From a virus: a stretch of DNA of 30,777 bases. The stretch spans positions 1 through 30,777 of the IMG/VR virus record IMGVR_UViG_3300046000_004551; one strand, 5' to 3'. Of the stretch, positions 22,873 to 29,893 are shown piece by piece (the stretch's first letter is position 1; each line of letters starts with the position of its first letter). Below the pieces are notes generated by a model. The model was not told where the DNA came from and ran no database searches. It saw only the letters and a program-made list of their open reading frames with translations. The position numbers were made by a program, and so were the translations under genes.

Positions 22873-22888
22873 CAGTCACAGGTGACTG
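22873..22888. repeat. Palindromic site, copy 8
   Basis: CAGTCA CAGG TGACTG, in which CAGTCAC and GTGACTG are perfect inverted halves. It lies between the capsid stop codon and the terminator hairpin. Confidence 0.65.
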
Positions 22889-22894
22889 ATTTTC

Positions 22895-23845
22895 TTAGCT
22901 GTTTGTTACGCCTGACAGACGGGCCAGCGAACGTGTGGATTTCAGCGCAAGGCCGCAATACCACTTCAGACGGATGCGATCAGCATCTTTGTTCTGAACT
23001 GTTCCCACGTTTTCGACGCGGATACCGGCGCTGTCGCCACCATACAGACCATGTAGGCCATCGGCCTCGTTCATGCGAACGGCGTAAACCGAACACGCGG
23101 TTGACACGCCACCCTGGACTTCAGCACCGCTCAGGAAGTCGTTCTTGAGGATCGGCACACCGTTATGCGTCAGCATCGGTTTCCCGAAGGCAGGCATCAT
23201 CAGCATTCCGGCATCGTTACCACCGGCAGCACGAACCAGAGCGCGGAACGCACGGATAGTTCCCGAACGCATCACGATTGCATCGGCACCATTCGGCACC
23301 ATGTCGAGCAGCTTGTCCAGAAGATCCAGGCGAAGGGCGCCGCCGTTGGATGTATTCGAAGCAGTGTCAGCAATGAATTCTTGCCCTGCTACGCACAGTT
23401 CACCAAGGCCGTCGAATTCTTTCGAGTTCGAAGTTGCATTGCCGGTTGCCAGCTTGACGTGGTATTGACGACCCACGGCTTTGGCTTTCTTGCTGATCTG
23501 AATTGCGAGTTGGTCGTTGCTGTCCGATTCGGTTTCTTGAACGAACTTGTCAACGTCAACGTCACCAGCCAGAACGCGCAGGCGAGTCGTGATTTCCACG
23601 AACGGCACTGCACCTTCAACAACGGTGTCGGCGGAGGCCGGGTCGATGAAGGTCGGCAGGCCAGCACCAGTGGTGATGTTGTTTTCTGCGACTTCACTTT
23701 CACGGTGATACACGTAAGCCTTGCTGTTCACGCGAGAGAACGGCAGCACGGCAAACATTTCGTCTTTTTCGATGATTTCATCGATGATGCCGGCAACCAT
23801 CTGGTTGTTCGATAGTTTGTCGGCTTCTGCTTTAAGTAGTGCCAT
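22895..23845 (-). CDS. Major capsid protein
   Basis: 316 residues, of HK97-fold type. Typical features are an N-terminal helix (ADKLSNNQMVAGIIDEIIEK), an E-loop-like region (FSRVNSKAYVYHRESEVAEN, TGAGLPTFIDPASA), GTIRAFRALVRAAGG, and a C-terminal VYAVRMNEADGLHGLYGG followed by RLKWYCGLALKS. AAAGGA lies 7 nt upstream of the ATG. It follows the scaffold gene and precedes a terminator, the usual place for the most strongly expressed gene. No separate prohead protease gene is visible nearby. Confidence 0.9.
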   Translation of the reverse strand: MALLKAEADKLSNNQMVAGIIDEIIEKDEMFAVLPFSRVNSKAYVYHRESEVAENNITTGAGLPTFIDPASADTVVEGAVPFVEITTRLRVLAGDVDVDKFVQETESDSNDQLAIQISKKAKAVGRQYHVKLATGNATSNSKEFDGLGELCVAGQEFIADTASNTSNGGALRLDLLDKLLDMVPNGADAIVMRSGTIRAFRALVRAAGGNDAGMLMMPAFGKPMLTHNGVPILKNDFLSGAEVQGGVSTACSVYAVRMNEADGLHGLYGGDSAGIRVENVGTVQNKDADRIRLKWYCGLALKSTRSLARLSGVTNS

Positions 23846-23883
23846 TGCTGTGTCCTTTTACGGAAGTTAAACTGAAATTAAGT

Positions 23884-23899
23884 AAGTCACTGGTGAGTA
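23884..23899. repeat. Palindromic site, copy 9, at the capsid promoter
   Basis: AAGTCA CTGG TGAGTA. It directly abuts a good minus-strand -10 (23904-23899) ahead of the capsid gene, so it would cover the transcription start, a repressor-like position. Confidence 0.65.
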
Positions 23900-23927
23900 A
23901 TATAACACAACCAGGCTTATTTGCCAA
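23899..23927 (-). promoter_or_regulatory. Sigma70-like promoter for the major capsid gene
   Basis: On the minus strand TTGGCA (23927-23922), a 17-nt spacer and TATATT (23904-23899), each five of six to consensus. It starts within the last codons of the scaffold gene and reads into the capsid gene. Confidence 0.65.
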
Positions 23928-24822
23928 TACCTTTCGCAAGACCCGCTGCAATCTTGCTTAAGCCACTGCCTTTTGCTGCACCACTACCTGCTGCAAGAGC
24001 CGCTGCCGCTGCTGCTGCGGTCGCTGCTGCTGCCGCTGCCGCTGCTGCCGCTGCTGAACCGCCAGAACCCGACTTCGACTTCGACTTCAGAAGTTGGTCA
24101 CGATCTGAATCCGCTTCTACGATCTTGGTCATCGCATCATCGAATGCCAGGGCGTTGCCAGAGGCATCGACTAGCGGGGTGCGGTCGCTTGCACCAGCCG
24201 GCTTGTCAAAGCCCGTTACCACGCCATCTTTGAATTCGAAGTGCCCACCGTAAATCACCCGTGCCTTGTTGGGCGTGAGGGTCAGTGCTTCGGTCACAAA
24301 CTTCGAAGTCCCGAACGCATTGCCGACAGTCAGCTCGGCAATTTGCGATACCAGTGCTGATTTGGCGGTATTCGCGGCTTCCAGTTGTGTGACCAGTGTT
24401 GCTTTTTCTTTTCCGTGGGTATCTGCCATCTGAACCTTCAGGCGTTCCCAATCACCCTTCGCTACCAGCGATGCTTCATCGGCAATACGCTTCGCTTCAG
24501 CCAGGGCACGAATTTCGGTCGCGTCCAGACCATCGAATTGCTTGAGCTTTGCTTCCAGTGCGACTTTTGCTTCGTTTGCGGCCTGAAGTGCGGCTTTCTT
24601 TTCCATCACTTCTTTGAGCAGTTTCGCCTCGGCGTCACTCGGCTTGTCTTTTCCGGCTGCGGCAAGTGCGGCTGCGGCTGCTTCATCTGCAATCACTTTT
24701 GCGGCTGCGGCTGCTTCATCTGCAACACGCTTTGTTTCGGCTTCTGCTGCGGCAACTGCTGCTGCGGCTTGTGCTGCTTGTTGTGCTGCGAGTTCTGCTG
24801 CAATTTTCTCTTGCGGTGTCAT
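23917..24822 (-). CDS. Scaffold protein, Ala-rich
   Basis: 301 residues. The N-terminal ~65 residues are an Ala/Glu/Lys coiled-coil-like repeat (ADEAAAAAKVIADEAAAAA). A charged helix follows to about residue 165. A more globular part lies at about 165-240 (VGNAFGTSKFVTEALTLTPN, KARVIYGGHFEFKDGVVTGF). A Ser-Gly-Lys linker then leads to a stretch of some 30 residues that are nearly all Ala, ending KGSGLSKIAAGLAKGIGK. Helical, low-complexity composition and the place between portal and capsid are typical of scaffolds. AAAGGA precedes the ATG. The poly-Ala codons (GCA, GCC, GCT, GCG mixed) argue against simple slippage. Confidence 0.75.
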   Translation of the reverse strand: MTPQEKIAAELAAQQAAQAAAAVAAAEAETKRVADEAAAAAKVIADEAAAAALAAAGKDKPSDAEAKLLKEVMEKKAALQAANEAKVALEAKLKQFDGLDATEIRALAEAKRIADEASLVAKGDWERLKVQMADTHGKEKATLVTQLEAANTAKSALVSQIAELTVGNAFGTSKFVTEALTLTPNKARVIYGGHFEFKDGVVTGFDKPAGASDRTPLVDASGNALAFDDAMTKIVEADSDRDQLLKSKSKSGSGGSAAAAAAAAAAATAAAAAAALAAGSGAAKGSGLSKIAAGLAKGIGK

Positions 24823-24837
24823 AATATTTCCTTTAGT

Positions 24838-24881
24838 AGCCAGTCACTTGGCTGATAGTTCACGGGGCGAGTCACTTCGCC
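24838..24881. repeat. Two small hairpins with an identical GTCACT loop
   Basis: AGCCA-GTCACT-TGGCT (24838-24853) and GGCGA-GTCACT-TCGCC (24866-24881). The stems differ and the loop is the same. They lie in the 75-nt gap between portal and scaffold genes, where full copies of the palindrome are missing. GTCACT is itself the half-site of the palindrome family. Confidence 0.5.
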
Positions 24882-24897
24882 TAAAGTCCTGCTCTTA

Positions 24898-26421
24898 CTA
24901 CTTTGCTGCTGGCTTCGGCTTCTGCAAACTCGCAGCAACCTTGCCTGGCTTACCATTGCTCGACATACCTGTTAGGGGGTCGATCTTTGGAGGCCAACTC
25001 TTTAGTTCCGCCTGCATCTTCGATTTCAGATCCTCGGCAAGTTTGGGGAACAGCTTGTCGATGACCGCATCCATCTGAGTGCGTCGAACCGTGTCAGGAG
25101 CTTCAATCAGGAGTAGCTGAGTGGCGATTTCAAACTCGTCATACAGGCCACGAACATCGAAGTTGTCTGGATATAAAACCAGGCGAACGTCGTCCTCAAT
25201 TTCTTCACCATTCCATAGAGCGACCAGATAGACCAGCCTGTTCTCAATGGTTTCGAGCGCATCAGCTTTTGATGCCAGAAGCGAATTGACCCTTTCGAAG
25301 TCATATGCTTTGGCAACGCCAGAAGAATTGTCGATACCAAGAGCGTTATCTTCCTTGGTGCGTTCACCGGCCAGGCCGACCGTGTGATAAATCTCGTTGA
25401 TGATTTTGTTAATCACCTTCAAGATAATTTCTGCCTGCTTTACGTCAGGCGACAGGTAAAACGGCTGAGTTCCATCTTCGCCGTCATACATGAAAATACG
25501 TTTGGTTCCGAGTTCCAGAACCTTGTCATAAGCGTTGTCACCCGGCAGCATTCCTTGCGCCGGCATAGCAAGCTGAGAGAAGCTCTGGTCTTGGATGATC
25601 GCGTCCAGGTTCGACAGATAGTTCGATACCGCACGGTCAAGATAGGCAACGTCATCGATCAGGGATGGTGACGAATAGAGTTCTTCGGAAACCACGTTGT
25701 CCGCTGCAAAGACCGGAACCACACCTAGCGTGTGCGGGACTAGCGGGCCTGCAAGAACGTCATATTCCTTACCGTCGCTACCTGCCTTTGGAATAATGGT
25801 GAACAGTTGCCAGCTTGCGCGTGTCCATAGACGGAATCGATTGACGATAATGCCCGATGAAAAGAATGGGTCGGCATCCTCACGAACGACTTCATGTAGC
25901 AGAATCCAGTTCAGTTGACCCTTGTCGTCATAACTCATGTCCAGGGCCGCTTGGGGCGGGACAGCATATGCAAAAGTCTTGGTATCAGATTCTTTTTCGT
26001 CAGCAACAGATTCCACAGATGCGTCGTTCGTGTTGTCAACGACGATCCAGATTCGACCATAGATGGAGGTCAGGTTCGAGATGCGGCGGGAAAAGTCTTT
26101 GACCGGCAAGCCGCGCAGGGTCGAGTCTTTCCAGAAGTGCTTTACGCTTTCGGGGGCGCGGGATTCGTCACGCACCACTTCCATCTTGAATAGGTATTTA
26201 TCAACCAGATCAACCACTTCCTTCGTGTGGTTGAAACGATAAGCGCGTTTCAGGCGATCTGCATGTTCCTTGTCACCCTCTTTCAGGTAACGGAAGATGT
26301 TTTCCTTGAACCAGTCGCGCCCACCCTCGTAACAGCTTTTCAGGAAGTCCCAATGCTTCGCCCGATCCACATATTCTGGATGGCGACGGTTGACTAGGGC
26401 TTTAAGCTGTTTTTGATCCAT
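24898..26421 (-). CDS. Portal protein
   Basis: 507 residues. Portal-type sequence: LVNRRHPEYVDRAKHWDFLK at the start, GIIVNRFRLWTRASWQLFTI, VPHTLGVVPVFAADN, VAYLDRAVSNYLSNLDAII followed by QDQSFSQLAMPAQG, and a helical C-terminal EIILKVINKIINEIYHTVGL. Twelve copies form the DNA channel at the unique capsid vertex and bind the terminase. The position after the large terminase and the length both fit. The ribosome site before the ATG at 26421 is weak, and a palindromic site lies in the short upstream gap. Confidence 0.88.
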   Translation of the reverse strand: MDQKQLKALVNRRHPEYVDRAKHWDFLKSCYEGGRDWFKENIFRYLKEGDKEHADRLKRAYRFNHTKEVVDLVDKYLFKMEVVRDESRAPESVKHFWKDSTLRGLPVKDFSRRISNLTSIYGRIWIVVDNTNDASVESVADEKESDTKTFAYAVPPQAALDMSYDDKGQLNWILLHEVVREDADPFFSSGIIVNRFRLWTRASWQLFTIIPKAGSDGKEYDVLAGPLVPHTLGVVPVFAADNVVSEELYSSPSLIDDVAYLDRAVSNYLSNLDAIIQDQSFSQLAMPAQGMLPGDNAYDKVLELGTKRIFMYDGEDGTQPFYLSPDVKQAEIILKVINKIINEIYHTVGLAGERTKEDNALGIDNSSGVAKAYDFERVNSLLASKADALETIENRLVYLVALWNGEEIEDDVRLVLYPDNFDVRGLYDEFEIATQLLLIEAPDTVRRTQMDAVIDKLFPKLAEDLKSKMQAELKSWPPKIDPLTGMSSNGKPGKVAASLQKPKPAAK

Positions 26422-26433
26422 AAGTTTTCGAGT

Positions 26434-26449
26434 ATGTCACAAGTGACTT
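26434..26449. repeat. Palindromic site, copy 10
   Basis: ATGTCA CAAG TGACTT, between the large terminase stop (26461) and the portal start (26421). No clear promoter hexamers adjoin it. Confidence 0.65.
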
Positions 26450-26460
26450 ACATTTGCAAG

Positions 26461-27741
26461 TTAGATTGAGATGCCAGCAATTTCGATCTTACGGACAGGG
26501 AACATGTATTCAATGGGATATCCCACGGCATCAGTCATATGCTCCATGTCACCGGCCTTGTCGATCTCGCGGGTGTTCTTTTTGTAAATTGTCTGCTCTA
26601 AGGACTGAATATTTGCTTCGCAGGACTCGTTTACACGCATCCTGATGGTTCCATCACCCGTTTTAAGCATACGGTTGACCGAGTTCACCCTGTCGGCAAT
26701 CATGGGCGTTCTACGGTGGAATTTCTGACGTTTGAACCCGCGCTCCCGAAAGATATCCAGGTCAGACTCGCCACGGGCATGTTGCTTGGTGTTTCCGTTC
26801 GGGTCAGGGAACAGGGTGATCCTGGCTTGGTGACGCCAGTATTTGCGCTCAAGCTCGTCGCAGACCTCCTCGGTATTCGACCCCTTTAGAACGATCTCGT
26901 CCACAATCCAGACATCACCGTTCTCTTGCGGCTGCATAATCGAACTGGACATTGGATCTAAGTTGAAGTCCTGCCCCACCCATATATCCAGGTTTGGGTT
27001 GAACGGATACTTGCCGACATGCTCTTTGCGCTCGAAGGCGTGGTAGACCCGACCAGACATGGTTTCGAATGAAGCCATGAATTCCTGGTTAAAGTCCTTG
27101 ATGTTCATATCCCGCTTGGCAGCTTCGATCTCCGACTCAGGGATGAACGGGCTGGTAATCGTCGGGAACTGCCAGGAGTTCCAGATACCCTGATCGCGGT
27201 TGTTGTTGTCCTGACCGTTCATATAAAGGTCATACAAGAAGTTGTATGACTTCGGAGTTCCGATGAACAGCACATGTCCGGCCGTAGACGCCAGGGTTGG
27301 GCGCAGAACCTTGTCCCATGCCTCCGGGTTAATATCCTGCACTTCGTCCAGCACCAAGAAGTGAATACCGACGCCACGAAGCGAGTCAGGATTATCGGCG
27401 CCTTTCAGCTCAATCTTTGTCTCGTTGATAAGCTCGATCTGCATGTTGGTGATGTTGATGCTCTTGATCCACTTGCGCGGTATCGACTGCATCAACTCCG
27501 GCCACATAATCTGTTTCGCCATCCGATAGGACGGGGCGACATACCAGATCAGCCGGCGCGGTTGGCCGGCGTATTGAATCAGACTGACCTTGGCTAGTTG
27601 GGTCTTACCCCAACGACGCCCCGCCACCACTACTCGGAACCGACGTGGGTCACGAAAGACCTCCATCTGCTTCTTGTGCAGAAACAGACCTTCCGGCTTG
27701 GTGATGATGCCTGGGCGACCGGCTACAGCGATGGTTGGCAT
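26461..27741 (-). CDS. terL: Large terminase subunit (ATPase/nuclease)
   Basis: 426 residues. The ATPase domain has Walker A GRRWGKT (residues 41-47), Walker B LVLDE (129-133) followed by VQDINPE, and a motif III region (LFIGTPKSYNFL). The RNase H-like nuclease part shows IWVGQDFNLDPMSS, a central acidic strand (VWIVDEI) and a final HMTDAVGYPIEY that supplies the last acidic residue. It packages DNA into the prohead and cuts the concatemer. It overlaps the small terminase gene as TAATG at 27741. Confidence 0.95.
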   Translation of the reverse strand: MPTIAVAGRPGIITKPEGLFLHKKQMEVFRDPRRFRVVVAGRRWGKTQLAKVSLIQYAGQPRRLIWYVAPSYRMAKQIMWPELMQSIPRKWIKSINITNMQIELINETKIELKGADNPDSLRGVGIHFLVLDEVQDINPEAWDKVLRPTLASTAGHVLFIGTPKSYNFLYDLYMNGQDNNNRDQGIWNSWQFPTITSPFIPESEIEAAKRDMNIKDFNQEFMASFETMSGRVYHAFERKEHVGKYPFNPNLDIWVGQDFNLDPMSSSIMQPQENGDVWIVDEIVLKGSNTEEVCDELERKYWRHQARITLFPDPNGNTKQHARGESDLDIFRERGFKRQKFHRRTPMIADRVNSVNRMLKTGDGTIRMRVNESCEANIQSLEQTIYKKNTREIDKAGDMEHMTDAVGYPIEYMFPVRKIEIAGISI

Positions 27742-28355
27742 TATTTCTTGATGCGGGTCATCTCAGCATCAATAGCCGCAGCAACCTCATCCATCGGGTT
27801 GGTGACTTTATTGGCTTGCTGGATTTCCATGATCTGTTCATCGCTGACGACATGGATACCGAGGGTCGGCAACGGCTTGTCGGCTGGATCGCCTTCTTTA
27901 TCCATTCCGAGTGCGCGTTCACGAATCTTCTGGGAGGTTGCGAGAGCCTGTGCAGCCACCAGCATTGACCGATACGAGTCGAATCCTTTTGCCTGACTGA
28001 GCTTCTCGTCATGGCACCGACGCATTTCGAGACTAATCAGCTTTTGGATCGTTCGACTCAGGGTGTAGTTTTCTTCCTGGGTTTCTTTGACCCTTGTGGC
28101 CTTGACTGCCATATCTGCAAGATCAGCCTGCTCAACCGCTGCTCGCACTGCATCTGCGGCATTTGGTTTCTTGCAGCCCCTTACAATTCCGGCGTCTTTG
28201 ATGAATTTACGGATAGCTGAACTGCTTCGACCCATCCTGGCACAGAGATTTTCGATAGTTACTTCACCGACTTCCCATAGATCGGTAATATCCCTTCTTT
28301 CTTCAGGGGTAAGTAACTTTGTCTTGGCTACTGCTTTGGGTGTCTTTGTTGGCAT
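27741..28355 (-). CDS. terS: Small terminase subunit
   Basis: 204 residues from the ATG at 28355. An in-frame TTG at 28397 would place an intrinsic terminator inside the gene, so I reject it. The N-terminal DNA-binding part is helix-turn-helix-like (TPEERRDITDLWEVGEVTIE, NLCARMGRSSSAIRKFIKDA). Long helices follow (EENYTLSRTIQKLISLEMRR, FDSYRSMLVAAQALATSQKI), then a C-terminal terminase-binding-like tail. It recognises the packaging site. No Shine-Dalgarno sequence precedes the ATG; the leader reads TTTTACCTAACCGAT, which is odd for an operon-leading gene. Confidence 0.8.
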   Translation of the reverse strand: MPTKTPKAVAKTKLLTPEERRDITDLWEVGEVTIENLCARMGRSSSAIRKFIKDAGIVRGCKKPNAADAVRAAVEQADLADMAVKATRVKETQEENYTLSRTIQKLISLEMRRCHDEKLSQAKGFDSYRSMLVAAQALATSQKIRERALGMDKEGDPADKPLPTLGIHVVSDEQIMEIQQANKVTNPMDEVAAAIDAEMTRIKK

Positions 28356-28366
28356 ATCGGTTAGGT

Positions 28367-28395
28367 AAAAAAAAAGGCCGCAAGGGGTAGCGGCC
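28367..28395 (-). terminator. Intrinsic terminator just upstream of terS
   Basis: GGCCGC (28376-28381), loop of 8, GCGGCC (28390-28395): a perfect 6-bp GC stem. On the minus-strand transcript it is followed by nine U residues. It ends 12 nt before the terS start codon, so transcripts reaching the late genes must either read through it or start within a few bases. A lambda tR'-like, antitermination-controlled terminator is a good hypothesis. Confidence 0.88.
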
Positions 28396-28422
28396 AATCG
28401 GAGAAACTTTGTAAGCCGCTAC

Positions 28423-28451
28423 AGCTTATTACAAAATCATACATAAGTCAA
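28423..28451 (-). promoter_or_regulatory. Candidate late promoter upstream of the terS terminator
   Basis: On the minus strand TTGACT (28451-28446, five of six to consensus), a 17-nt spacer, and TAAGCT (28428-28423), a poor -10. The -35 overlaps a palindromic site. The predicted start lies about 20 nt before the terminator stem. The strong -35 with weak -10 suggests need for an activator. Confidence 0.4.
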
Positions 28452-28460
28452 TCGTTACTT
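28445..28460. repeat. Palindromic site, copy 11, over the candidate late -35
   Basis: AAGTCA ATCG TTACTT. It overlaps the minus-strand TTGACT, so a bound protein would act on the candidate late promoter. Confidence 0.6.
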
Positions 28461-28499
28461 ACTTTTCATTTCTCATTTAAACCTTTCATATGTTTGCAT

Positions 28500-28526
28500 A
28501 AGTTAAACTGTTAAACAGTTATACTT
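28500..28526. repeat. Interrupted inverted repeat, candidate operator
   Basis: AAGT-TA-AACTGTT-A-AACAGTT-AT-ACTT: two arms of 7 bp (28506-28512 and 28514-28520) around a single A, plus outer 4-bp arms (28500-28503 and 28523-28526). It is distinct from the AAGTCA family. Possible binding site for a dimeric regulator such as the winged-helix protein next door, or for the terminase. Confidence 0.5.
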
Positions 28527-28538
28527 CATTAATGACTT
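28523..28538. repeat. Palindromic site, degenerate copy 12
   Basis: ACTTCA TTAA TGACTT; the right half is perfect and the left poor. It overlaps ATGACT (28532-28537), which has TATATC 17 nt downstream on the plus strand, a weak promoter-like pair. Confidence 0.4.
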
Positions 28539-28597
28539 ATGTTTTAAGAAAGTGTATATCTAAAGGGAAAAACAAAAAAGCACAAGGAGGTTTTTTG

Positions 28598-28657
28598 GTG
28601 GATCTTTTCCTCCCAAGAGAACTCTCGGTGACCAAGAATCCTCGGTTCCTTAATTAA
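28598..28657 (+). CDS. Possible 19-residue leader peptide on the plus strand
   Basis: A GTG at 28598 follows a perfect AAGGAGG (28584-28590) by 7 nt and opens 19 codons (MDLFLPRELSVTKNPRFLN) before TAA at 28655-28657. A weak plus-strand promoter-like pair lies upstream (28532-28560). The coding stretch contains the two stem-loops at 28613-28646. It could be a leader peptide, part of a small RNA, or a chance arrangement, and nothing follows it on this strand. Low confidence. Confidence 0.2.
   Translation: MDLFLPRELSVTKNPRFLN
28613..28646 (-). other. Pair of adjacent similar stem-loops after the winged-helix gene
   Basis: On the minus-strand transcript ACCGAG-GAUU-CUUGGU (28646-28631) is followed by CCGAGAG-UU-CUCUUGG (28628-28613). 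Both share the ACCGAG/CUUGG arms with G-U pairs that work only in minus-strand RNA. No U tract follows, so this is not a simple terminator. It may be a 3'-end structure, a protein-binding RNA or a duplicated site. Confidence 0.4.
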
Positions 28658-28995
28658 ACTGTAAGAACTGGCGGAAATGAAACACCTTCGGTAAGAACTG
28701 GTTCTTCTACGGTTCCGAGGATCTTGGAAGTAACGATTGTTTTTGCCAGGTCGGTGGGAACAATTAACACCCTTCTTCTGTTGCGACGGTTCTCATGCTC
28801 TCCGCGATAGACCAGGCCACGCTTCATCAAGGCTCGGATCGAGAATTGAATGCTTTGTTTGCTTGGGGCGTATGACAGCCTTTCGATTAGCTGGTCAAGG
28901 TCGCACGCAATCAGCGTGCCTGCTGAGTTGAATCCGTTGCCACGGATCAAGACCTTTAGGGTTTCGATCTGTTTGTCGGTCAGTTTAGTGTTCAT
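28654..28995 (-). CDS. Winged-helix DNA-binding protein, candidate late regulator
   Basis: 113 residues. The pattern TDKQIETLKVLIRG, SKQSIQFSIRALMKRGLVYRG, then a basic wing ENRRNRRRVLIVPT matches a MarR/ArsR-like winged helix. The C-terminal ~25 residues are extended. AAAGGAAG precedes the ATG at 28995 with good spacing, and the start overlaps the end of the GNAT gene by 11 nt. It is the last gene before the control region of the late operon and is a natural candidate to bind the palindromes or the 28500-28526 repeat. That link is inference. Confidence 0.65.
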   Translation of the reverse strand: MNTKLTDKQIETLKVLIRGNGFNSAGTLIACDLDQLIERLSYAPSKQSIQFSIRALMKRGLVYRGEHENRRNRRRVLIVPTDLAKTIVTSKILGTVEEPVLTEGVSFPPVLTV

Positions 28996-29893
28996 TTGTT
29001 GCTTCCTTTAGTAAATCAAGTCGCAATGGCTCACATGGCCCTTGCAGGTCAAATGCCAAAAGCGGAATACGTTCCGGCAGTTCAATACCAACGTCCGGGT
29101 TCTGCCACACTGCGTAAATGGTGGAACCGAATACAAGCTGCTGTGTTTGTTTCAGGAGATACCCGATTTCCATCGCCTCTACCCTGTTCGTCCCGTTCAG
29201 GCGGTTGTCGCCCGACTTCTCCATGGACGAGTGGTGGTAATAGAACTCCCGAAGCTCTTTGAGAACACGCTCGCGGATAGCGTCAGGAAGGGCTTTAAGC
29301 TCTGCCAAGATCGCCACATAGTCGTATGCAGGGGATACGAAGTTGCGACCGAAAAACTTCAGCCCTGACTCTAAGGCACTTGCATGCTTGGGCTTAACGA
29401 ACCGCATCCCCGCTTTGATACTGAACGGGTTGTATCGGCTCATTGAGCTTCGGGATTCGACATATCGAAAACCCATCTGCCGGTAGCCGAGGTTCTTGAA
29501 CCGGTAGGCGATGCCGGCGCCGCGATACATCGTGTCCAGAACTGTTCGGCTGGAAAGGATTACGTTCTTGTTGAGCCATTTCATTCTCATTTGGTTAATC
29601 ATGCGGTTGTCCCGACCGCCTTGATTGGGGCAAAGGTGCGGGAAAACCTGATTACGGCCACTGTCCAGAGGCTTTGGCACCGTGAACACCATGACCCCAA
29701 TCGTTTGTCCATGCAGGACACATCGGGAGTAACGCGGACCAATTCCCAAGTTGGATGACTTGTAATGAAGCTCGGAGAGTTGTTTCCAATCCGCCAGGGT
29801 GCCGCGCTCGACGTAGATATCTTTCAGGAGCGAGAGACTGTGGGAACCGGCGTTAGGGTCACGATTGATTTCAATTTCTGGATTCAGATACAT
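28985..29893 (-). CDS. GNAT-fold protein, related to the acetyltransferase part of COG2401 / Mom-like
   Basis: 302 residues. A GNAT core is visible at about residues 30-170: strands VLHGQTIGVMVFTVP, then a loop with NQMRMKWL, then VILSSRTVLDTMYRGAGIAYRF. YRGAGIA is the pyrophosphate-binding loop of motif A (R-x-x-G-x-A type). RYNPFSIKAGMRFVKP follows. The C-terminal ~130 residues are helical and unassigned. GNAT proteins usually transfer acyl groups from acyl-CoA; phage Mu Mom is a GNAT-fold DNA-modifying enzyme. The nearby ABC ATPase suggests a split COG2401-like pair. Substrate unknown. Confidence 0.65.
   Translation of the reverse strand: MYLNPEIEINRDPNAGSHSLSLLKDIYVERGTLADWKQLSELHYKSSNLGIGPRYSRCVLHGQTIGVMVFTVPKPLDSGRNQVFPHLCPNQGGRDNRMINQMRMKWLNKNVILSSRTVLDTMYRGAGIAYRFKNLGYRQMGFRYVESRSSMSRYNPFSIKAGMRFVKPKHASALESGLKFFGRNFVSPAYDYVAILAELKALPDAIRERVLKELREFYYHHSSMEKSGDNRLNGTNRVEAMEIGYLLKQTQQLVFGSTIYAVWQNPDVGIELPERIPLLAFDLQGPCEPLRLDLLKEATNEH

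Larger units (their letters stand above)
28356..28653. other. Non-coding control region upstream of the terminase genes
   Basis: About 298 nt without a convincing gene, more AT-rich than its surroundings. From left to right it holds the terminator (28367-28395), a candidate minus-strand promoter, two palindromic sites, a 27-nt inverted repeat (28500-28526) and two adjacent stem-loops (28613-28646). It separates the accessory block from the late operon. Because it lies beside the small terminase gene, a cos or pac site is also possible here. Confidence 0.6.

Noticed and set aside
23165-23815. A 216-codon open frame on the plus strand
   Set aside because: It is antisense to the major capsid gene, which is clearly real; there is no promoter or family match.
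24001-24060. Poly-Ala stretch as a slippage-prone simple repeat
   Set aside because: All four Ala codons are mixed and the frame is kept, so it looks selected as a helix and not a microsatellite.
24614-25078. A 154-codon Ala/Ser-rich plus-strand frame
   Set aside because: This is the complement of the Ala-rich scaffold gene; the composition comes from GCN/GCT repeats, not from a gene.
28356-28397. Longer small terminase starting at TTG 28397
   Set aside because: The added 14 codons are made from the terminator stem and its U tract; the ATG at 28355 gives a normal terminase N-terminus.
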